Below are positions 57,440 through 64,000 of a stretch of 64,000 bases of DNA, piece by piece (position 1 is the first letter of the stretch; each line of letters opens with the position of its first letter). The notes below the pieces were generated by a model. It was not told the origin of the DNA, did not search any database, and was given only the letters and a program-made list of their open reading frames with translations. Source of the stretch: Ceratodon purpureus (Eukaryota; Streptophyta; Bryopsida; Pseudoditrichales; Ditrichaceae); the NCBI GenBank assembly GCA_014871385.1, contig CM026426.1, positions 39,751,291-39,815,290 of the forward strand, read 5' to 3'. The position numbers were made by a program, and so were the translations under genes.

Positions 57440-58824
57440 CCCCTTGTACGTCCTGTTGTATTTGATGTTACCGACCCTAGTGATTTGGTGGGAATGGCTT
57501 TTGGTGCTCTATAACATAGTCGACTCGTTTAACGTTGCTAGTTGCGTTGGACCTCGTGGTTACTGCGGCGGCTATGATGGTGGCGCTTTGGCCTCCCCCT
57601 TGATACCACAGTGAGGGTGACCCCTCTCCGCCCGGGTGGAGTGGATTATTGGGCGTTTGATAATGGTGCATTATTGTTTGTAGACGCTGCTGCCCATCAC
57701 TGACGTAGTATGGGGCATTGGCTGCGCCGGTGGTGCAGAGGCCCGCATTTCCAACAGGCGTCATTTTGGCTGGGCCGGAACGCGTCTATGTTAATCTCCT
57801 CCCCTAGCATGGCCGCCATGGTCGGCCTAGGTGGCCTTGTGTCATCGACGCGTAAAGAAGTGTTGGAAAACCAGCATCTTTCCCCATGTATTTTTCCACA
57901 GGTATTGCAAGGTCCAGTGGGGACTCTAGCATCGGATCTAGACACGGGTAATGGGAGCAGTTGTGTCTCTAACCTATGTAGGGCTCCCAATTCCCGACTG
58001 ATGTCTATGGCGGCATTGAGTATATCCTGCAAGGTCTTAACGCCGCGAATGACGATAACTTGCTGAATTTACGGCAACAATCCTTTCTTGAACCATTTGC
58101 ACAAGTAATCCTCTTCAGGTTTCTCGTTGAGTTTGTCCGCAAGTTGGTTGAATCGGTCATAGAATTTATCTTCAGTTTCTTCTTTCTCCTGCGCAATGCA
58201 TCCTAAGGCTCTGAGTATCTCGGAGCTTGTCTTGAGCTTCTGGAATTTGTGTAAAAAACTTGTCTCCATATCTTCCCATGTAGAGTGGGGGTGATCTGTT
58301 TCAAAATCAATATACCAATTGATTGGGTTTCCCTGAAGGGTCGTACCAAAGATATTTTGGAGATTGGAGATGTTAGTGACGCCATTGGTTCTAGCAATGA
58401 CCTTGAATCTCCTAATATGCCAGTCGGAGTTGCCAGAGTCATCAACCACCGGGTATGGAATTTTAGGAAGCTTAATGTAATTGTCTTGACTGCCCAAGCT
58501 GCGTGAGGTTGCCGCCGTTCGATTTTTGCGTGGTAATGTGGCTGATCTGAGCATTTCTGCTGGTGTCTCGGAGGCATGGACGTCAATGTCTTGTGAGGAC
58601 GGATCTATGGGGCCCGGGGTTCGGCTGGTTTGTATATTTTGATAATGTACGCTAAGCTGTTCTAGCTTTGCATTGGTAGCCTCATTCTTTGCAACCAGGT
58701 CGGTCATTTGTTGCCGCATCCATAGCAAAAAATCCTTGGTTCCGTCTTGGTCATCTTGGACGCTGGTGTCATCGCCGTCATTGTTTCTGGCCGCCTCAGC
58801 GACTACTACTTTTTTAGGCGGCAT
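57440..58824 (-). pseudogene. Retroelement gag with zinc knuckles
   Basis: The ATG at 58824 (MPPKKVVV) starts a basic/acidic N-terminus, then a gag capsid-type region (N-W-Y-I-D-F-E, W-E-D-M-E-T-S-F-L-H-K-F, C-I-A-Q-E-K-E-E-T-E-D-K-F-Y-D-R-F-N-Q-L), as in plant gypsy-type gag. A stop at 58069 is followed in near-continuous frame by M-Q-D-I-L-N-A-A. Two Cys/His knuckles then follow: CNTCGKIHGERC and CWKCGPLHHRRSQC (57710-57900). A weaker open tail reaches about 57480. Gag packages element RNA. One stop or shift separates the capsid and knuckle parts. Confidence 0.65.
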
Positions 58825-58888
58825 GGCGATGTCAATTATCACGGAGTCTCCCCTTCCTCAAATTCCATACCCAGCGTGGTCGCCAAAA

Positions 58889-59646
58889 TGTTAGCTAGGG
58901 TCTTTGGATGGAGATAGAGAAAAGGGAAGATGGGTGATAACTATGTTTCACATTGGGTTATAGGAGAAGGAAATAGAGAATTATAGGAGGGGGCTCGGTC
59001 TTAGGGGAGAACAGGTTGTCGCTAGAGCCTGGGCGTCTTGGTCGTAGGAGAGTCGTTGTGCAGTCTATGACGACTCAATTGACAGAGGCTGGACATCAAC
59101 CGCTAGGGTTCAGAGTCTTAGGGAACAAGGAAGAATTGTCGTTGGTTTTAGTTGTGTTCTGTAGTATGCAAGAGAAATAGACAGAGAAGTAGTCAGGGAG
59201 TCCAAACGAGGGATGAAGTCGAGAGAGATAGGGTGATGATCTGAGGAGGCAGCTGGGGCGTCAAGGAAGCCAAGGTTAGTCCAAGTTGCGATCAAAGAGA
59301 GTGTGGGAGGAAGGTATTATAGTATTCATAGTTCGGCAAAAGCAGCTAGGGATACAAAAGGAGCCGCATCAGGGCAAGGGCCAAAGGTCCCAGAGTTGCA
59401 GTAGGTCAACACTGCCCTATCAAACTACCAAGACTACTTGCTATGCGTCCTCCTACTTACTTATACTATTATGCCGTCTTTGGAATTGAGAGTTCTTCTT
59501 TGGTCGCCCTTACCACCAACCGCCCTAACTGCGAGTCTCAGCAAATTTTCCGAGGTTAACAATAGCCAAGCTAGCCAAGTGTATCTCGGCAAGTGGAATG
59601 AGGATGGGGTCAGCTTAGATAACCAAGGCTTTTTGTTCCTATAACA
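58889..59646 (-). repeat. Candidate 758-bp LTR
   Basis: On the minus strand the segment begins TGTTATAGGAAC and ends CCCTAGCTAACA, the TG...CA ends of an LTR with TGTTA/TAACA symmetry. Immediately after it comes TTTTGGCGACCACGCTGGG, placed like a primer-binding site, then gag. The related copy at 61690 has the same TGTTAGCT(A/G)GG boundary. Confidence 0.55.
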
Positions 59647-59659
59647 ACCCGCTGAACTA

Positions 59660-61621
59660 GCTGATCCATGTATTATGTTGAATATGGTCCGCCTTAGCGT
59701 TTTTACAAAGCTGTCCATGATAATGATGATGGCTCGTCCATGTAGTTTGATGTTGATTTGGTTGCAAGACCACTCGTGGATGGCTGTCATAGTACGTATC
59801 TAGGGTTGTCCAAGGATGACTATGAAATTACTTCTTGCTGGCATCTCTGTAATAACAAAAGTAGGTAGTGTAGTTACTTCGTCAGTTGTAATAGCGAGCA
59901 AAGTAAGTATTTCCAAGGGCGTGATACGGGCCTCATTGGCCATAGAAAGTATGAATTGCACGGCTTTTGGAAAGTGTTGTCCTAAAACTTCCCTTATATG
60001 ATGGCTCATGACATTGACGCCCAAGCTGCCATCAACTAAGATGGATAATTTGAAGTCCCTCGACTGCATGGGGACTAGGGCGGCACAGGGGTCTAAGGTG
60101 GTGGTGTTGACTTTCGTTGCCGCAGTATCTTAAGGCTAGCCAAATAACTTGTTGTAAATATTTCTGGAGCTCAGAACTTAGTTGCAGTAATTTGGACAAC
60201 GAGATTGTAACATTTGTACTATCAATAGTATGTTGAAGGTTTGAGGTGGAAGAAGCCGCCTCGAGCTCATCTTGTAGGTCCATACGAATCTAATGCACCC
60301 TGTTTCAGTGTCTAAGTGGAAAGGGCTTCCGATGTTCGATGGTATGATCGTTTGCCTTGGTACCTGCGGCGGTTTTGGATTGGGTGGATACCATCGCCGC
60401 TGAGATTGTGGCTATCTTGGTCTCTGCCGCAAGTATTTATGTAATGGTGACTCCTTCTCGACAAGGCAACTGTGTGGCAAGCAAGGTGTCAGCGGTAGCC
60501 AATACGGTGTTGGAAGAAGGCGTTGCCCAACGTTGGCGTAATACCGGACATTGACGGCGTCGATGATGAAAGGATCCGCACTCCTAGCAGCCGTCATTTT
60601 GTCCTGGTTGAAAAGCATTTACGCTTATTTCCTTGGCTTGCATGGCTGCCATGGTGGGTCTGGGTTGCCTAGGTTCTTGGGGCGGGCATTCGTAATCGAA
60701 TAGCGCCCACTTTGCATTTTCCACGAGTATTACATGGTATTAGGGCAGCCCTAACGTCTGTGCAAAACACTGGTAGAGGAAGCAGAGGAGTCTGCATCTT
60801 ATGTAGGACGCTCAACTCGCGGCTCTTGTCATTTGCAAGATTTAACATGTCATGTAAAGTCTTGACTCCTCTGATGACAATGCCTTGTTGGATCCAAGGT
60901 AGTAGACCCTTTTTTAACCATTAACAGAGGTTATCCTCCTCGGGATTCTCATCAAGTTTATCAACGAGCTGCTTGAATCTATCAAAAAGTTGTCTATTCG
61001 CTCATCTTTTCTTGCGTGATGCTATTAAGCGCTCTTAAAATTTTAGAAGTGGTTTTTAGTTTTCGAAAATTGTATAAGAAACTATTCTCCATATCCTCTT
61101 AGCTGAACTGAGGGTGATATGTTTCAAAATTGATGTACGAGTTGATGTGGTTACCCTATAGGGTGGTTCCAAAGATGTTTTGGAGGTCAGCGAGGTTGGT
61201 GACGCCATTGATTCTAGCAATGACTTAAAACATCCTAATGTGCCAATCTAGTTTGCAGGCGTCATCAAACATTGGATTGGGAATTTTTGGCAATTTTATG
61301 AGGTTGTCATTGCTGCCCATGCTATGCAAGTTTGCCACCATAGGGTTTTCAGTAGGGATTGTGGCAAATCTTTCGACACCTGCAAGTACCTGTGAAGTTT
61401 GGCCTCCATTATTCTCAAGGGATTCTCCAAGGGGTTTGAGAGTCCTCCTATTTTAGAGATTTTGGTACCCTGCACTTACAAATTCTAGTTTAGCATTAGT
61501 GGCAATCTTTTTGGCGAAGCAATTGAAGGAACTCCTTTGTGCCTTTATGATTGTCTCGAACAATGGCTTCTTCGCCGTCATTGTTTCATGCAGCTTCGTC
61601 GGCCACTTTTTATGGCGGCAT
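59660..61621 (-). pseudogene. Second, older retroelement copy: gag remnant and aspartic protease
   Basis: The start near 61621 gives M-P-P followed at once by stops, homologous to the gag of copy 1. Diverged gag segments continue to about 60290, including knuckle-like residues near 60600. At 60069-59800 an open frame matches the retropepsin domain of plant gypsy elements: I-L-V-D-G-S-L-G-V-N-V-M-S (catalytic Asp), L-S-M-A-N-E and a C-terminal I-V-I-L-G-Q-P. The usual G-S-S after the Asp is changed to G-S-L. Reverse transcriptase is absent; the copy 1 LTR begins close by. Confidence 0.55.
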
Positions 61622-61689
61622 GGCACTGTGACTCTAGAAATTCATCCGTCTCCTTTCTTCAAATCTCCATCCTCAACATGGTTGTTAGA

Positions 61690-62400
61690 ATGTTAGCTGG
61701 GCATGTGTGCATGGAGGCACTGTAGAAGGAAGAGAACATGTGCTAAAATTTAAGTCACAGTTGTAGGAAAATTGGATGAGAGTACTGGACGGTTTTAGAA
61801 AGAGGGGGCGATACGTGGGCTTTGCCTCGGTAGTGTGAGGGAAATGATGGAGAATGTCACCTGGTTGGGACGAAGGTGCGCTAGGGTTCAAAGAGGGAGA
61901 AGGTTGAGTTCCTTGATTTCTTTAGTATTGTGAGGCCAAGGGCAAGACAGGAGTGAACGTGGTGTCTGAGGTCGGTCAAAGAAGGCAAATAAGAGGAACA
62001 CTGGCATTCAAGAGTGAGAAGCAGGGTTTTCTATTCGGTCGTGACTTGGCCATCTTGCGTCATAATGTCGGGACGTCACGACGGTTTAGAGTCACGACCG
62101 GACGTCCCATTCGGTCTTTATTGTGACGGCCCAACTCCGAAATGCAACCTTTTCATTTATACTTTTTCATTTTTACATTACAAAACCTATTATGACGTCG
62201 GAGGACCCTCGTCGCGACCCATTCCGACGTCGCGACGTGATAGTCACGACCAGACGGGATAGAAAACCCTGGTGAGAAGTAGAAGAGAACAGCATATGCA
62301 AAGGAAGTAATAACAGGGTAGGGTAAGAGTTGAGCATGCACAAAAGATAAGCAAAATGACACAAGAGGTCTTTAGTTCACAACAATCGTGAGGAGATCAA
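61690..62400 (-). repeat. Probable LTR of older retroelement copy (nested MITE inside)
   Basis: Begins (plus strand) TGTTAGCTGGGCATG, matching the inner LTR boundary of copy 1 at 58889, directly upstream of the second gag. The outer boundary is not defined, and a 250-bp MITE interrupts it. Confidence 0.35.
62022..62271. mobile_element. 250-bp hAT-type MITE with 8-bp TSD
   Basis: The termini CAGGGTTTTCTATTCGGTCG and its near-complement (ending GATAGAAAACCCTG) form TIRs of about 25 bp. GTGAGAAG flanks both sides (62014-62021, 62272-62279). CAGGG ends and an 8-bp duplication are hAT hallmarks. The interior is rich in CGACG/CGTCG. Confidence 0.85.
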
Positions 62401-64000
62401 CATTCCAAGAGGAAGGCAGTTTAGTCGAAAGTTATGAGTCACGTACTAAGCTTCTAACCCCAAAATTTAGACTGCATCTTTACTACCTAACTATATCTAT
62501 ATACTCGTACGATGCCCCTAAAGTCCGCTCTATCTATTAGTTCCAGCTGAAAATGTCGTTGCAGACTGCAGTGTTGCCGATATCGGATGACACCGACGTT
62601 AGATTGTAACGTCTTTGCATCTCAACTGCACACGTTAGTGTTAAGGTTCGACATTATTGGATCTAGGATTATCTAGAATAAATACTTCACTTACATATGG
62701 GCATAATTGTACACCAAAAGTACTTCTCAAATCTGCCCAAAGTGTACTCACTATAGTGTGTGTTTAATTACCTATTTGTTGTGGATACCATGACCCTAGT
62801 AGTAATACCATCTCCCTCACTAGTAATAAGTATGCCTTAACGGACATCATGGCAAGTATAGAAATGGTGTAGAACGTGTCCCTTATTGTTGATAAGTAAA
62901 TCTACTATCTCTACATTAGCACTAAGTTTAATTAGGTGAAATAAAAAGAGTCTCTTAGGTATGTGGTATATTTCCATGTAATTTTGAAGGGGAATCTTGG
63001 AGATGTTAGATCATAGAAATGGACCCCGTGCCACATCAAACAAACTCAATGATATATGTTAAATCGAGATTAAAAAGGAAGATTAGATGTAACATTTTCT
63101 ATGGATGGAAATGTATATTGGATGATGATTGTCATCAGATAAAAGTTTAGAAATAAAGACAATACCTCTAAATAGAAATGGTTAATTAGATGAAAAAGGT
63201 CTATTGGTTGAAAACTATCATAAATTTGTATGGATAAGAACATATTGGGCCTATTGTTTTGTAAGTGCCCACCTCTTAAAATTTAGTCTTGTCACTTTTT
63301 GCTTTTGTAAATAACGAGCAACTTGGGCTAAAAACAATAAACTCTCATTGATTACTGGCTACGTAGAGAAAGAGTAAATATTCTAAAATGCATTATATTT
63401 GCATAGTAACTCCAAATTCTTTGAAAATTGTGCCATTAGAAATCTATTATCAAAAGGTATGTGTAGTATAAGTTTCAGAAAATACTTGAATTTGGGGACG
63501 TTAGAATAGCCTGCCTAGAAGTGCCACCACTACAATACGGTTGCAACAACCTATATAGGTCAAACATGCGTAATGTTATGATGTTTATAACACACATCTC
63601 TACAAGGGTGGTTTCAAACCCCACTCTGACCAAGGGGATTAAATGACCCCAAATCAATTATAAAATACCAAGCTTATTTCTTAATCAACGACTAAAGGTT
63701 TATCAAAAACCAAGATTTATTAAGAGGGAGAAGGACGGACCTTGTACTCCTCAATAACTGAAGATTTAATCAACTTATAGGTAGGATAAGAAAATATTGG
63801 AATTAAACAAAAGTAAATACTTATGACACATAGGAGTCAGAGAGATATCCAAGTGCTCCCTCTTTATACGTAAAGTTCATCCACAATGCCACAAACCCAT
63901 GATATGAATCAAAACTTAGCAACTTACCTACTTAGCCTCAGACTAAAAGCCAAAATATTCTGAGTAAAAGACAATAGTAAAAACAAACAAGACTACCAAA
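62400..64000. other. AT-rich intergenic DNA, no gene recognised
   Basis: There are only short frames (for example 63475-63657, minus) without recognisable motifs, and no clear repeat structure. Confidence 0.4.

Larger units (their letters stand above)
57020..59646 (-). mobile_element. LTR retroelement copy 1 (gag-bearing, non-autonomous or truncated)
   Basis: A candidate 5' LTR lies at 58889-59646, with gag downstream on the minus strand. No protease, reverse transcriptase or integrase is seen in this copy. 57020-57050 contains TAGAGCC-x-GGGCGTCTTGG, shared with the LTR near 59025, and may be a remnant of the 3' LTR. Confidence 0.5.

Overview
The window looks like a transposon-packed stretch of a large land-plant nuclear genome. 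Genes have short GT-AG introns, and one ordinary host-type gene is recognisable: a plant HAD-family phosphatase like Arabidopsis At4g11570, near 39.2-40.5 kb. Nearly everything else is mobile DNA: CACTA-like, MULE, PIF/Harbinger and LTR-retroelement remnants, MITEs and minisatellites. The species cannot be fixed from the sequence; a bryophyte, lycophyte, fern or gymnosperm would all fit.

The main feature is a pair of related giant DNA elements lying tail to tail. Element 1 (about 2992-17289, 14.3 kb) and element 2 (about 20862-36961, 16.1 kb) have matching terminal inverted repeats (outer end G-T-A-Y-G-Y-G-A-G-C followed by degenerate AGAGCGG repeats) and the same gene order in mirror image. 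From the outer end inward each carries: (1) a small acidic protein with a SUMO-interaction-like motif; (2) a two-exon MULE-like transposase of about 1,200 residues, with a Cys/His-rich WRKY-GCM1/FLYWCH-like domain, an RNase H-like core and a C-terminal SWIM zinc finger; (3) a divergent multi-exon gene with a basic N-terminus, an acidic Gln/Glu-rich segment and heptads resembling the RNA polymerase II C-terminal domain; (4) directly downstream on the same strand, a roughly ten-exon gene joining a ParB/sulfiredoxin-like domain to a permuted (beta-class-like) DNA amino-methyltransferase; (5) a variable cargo slot, holding an F-box-like ORF in element 1 and an unrelated 127-aa ORF in element 2. 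Both copies are damaged, but by different lesions. Splice sites, exon lengths and reading frames are nevertheless conserved between them.

Region by region: 0.4-2.3 kb, CACTA-accessory-like (DUF8039-like) remnants with subterminal-type repeats. 3.0-17.3 kb, giant element 1. 17.3-20.85 kb, a decayed C2H2-finger gene between the giants. 20.86-36.96 kb, giant element 2, with a 741-bp MITE in a coding exon. 37-40.8 kb, host-like DNA with the HAD gene. 40.85-45.95 kb, a MULE with long TIRs. 45.9-52.1 kb, a PIF/Harbinger element (Myb/NAM-like ORF plus intact DDE nuclease) containing a large pyrimidine minisatellite. 52.3-56.1 kb, a fold-back, a decayed MULE-type transposase and a 401-bp element with perfect 40-bp TIRs. 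57-62.5 kb, two copies of a gag-protease retroelement with a candidate LTR and a nested hAT-type MITE. 62.5-64 kb, no recognisable genes.

Inferred logic of the giant element: the transposase moves the element; the ParB-methyltransferase may mark or recognise element DNA; the CTD-like and SUMO-motif proteins may engage host transcription and SUMO machinery. Only the transposase and methyltransferase assignments rest on visible domain motifs.
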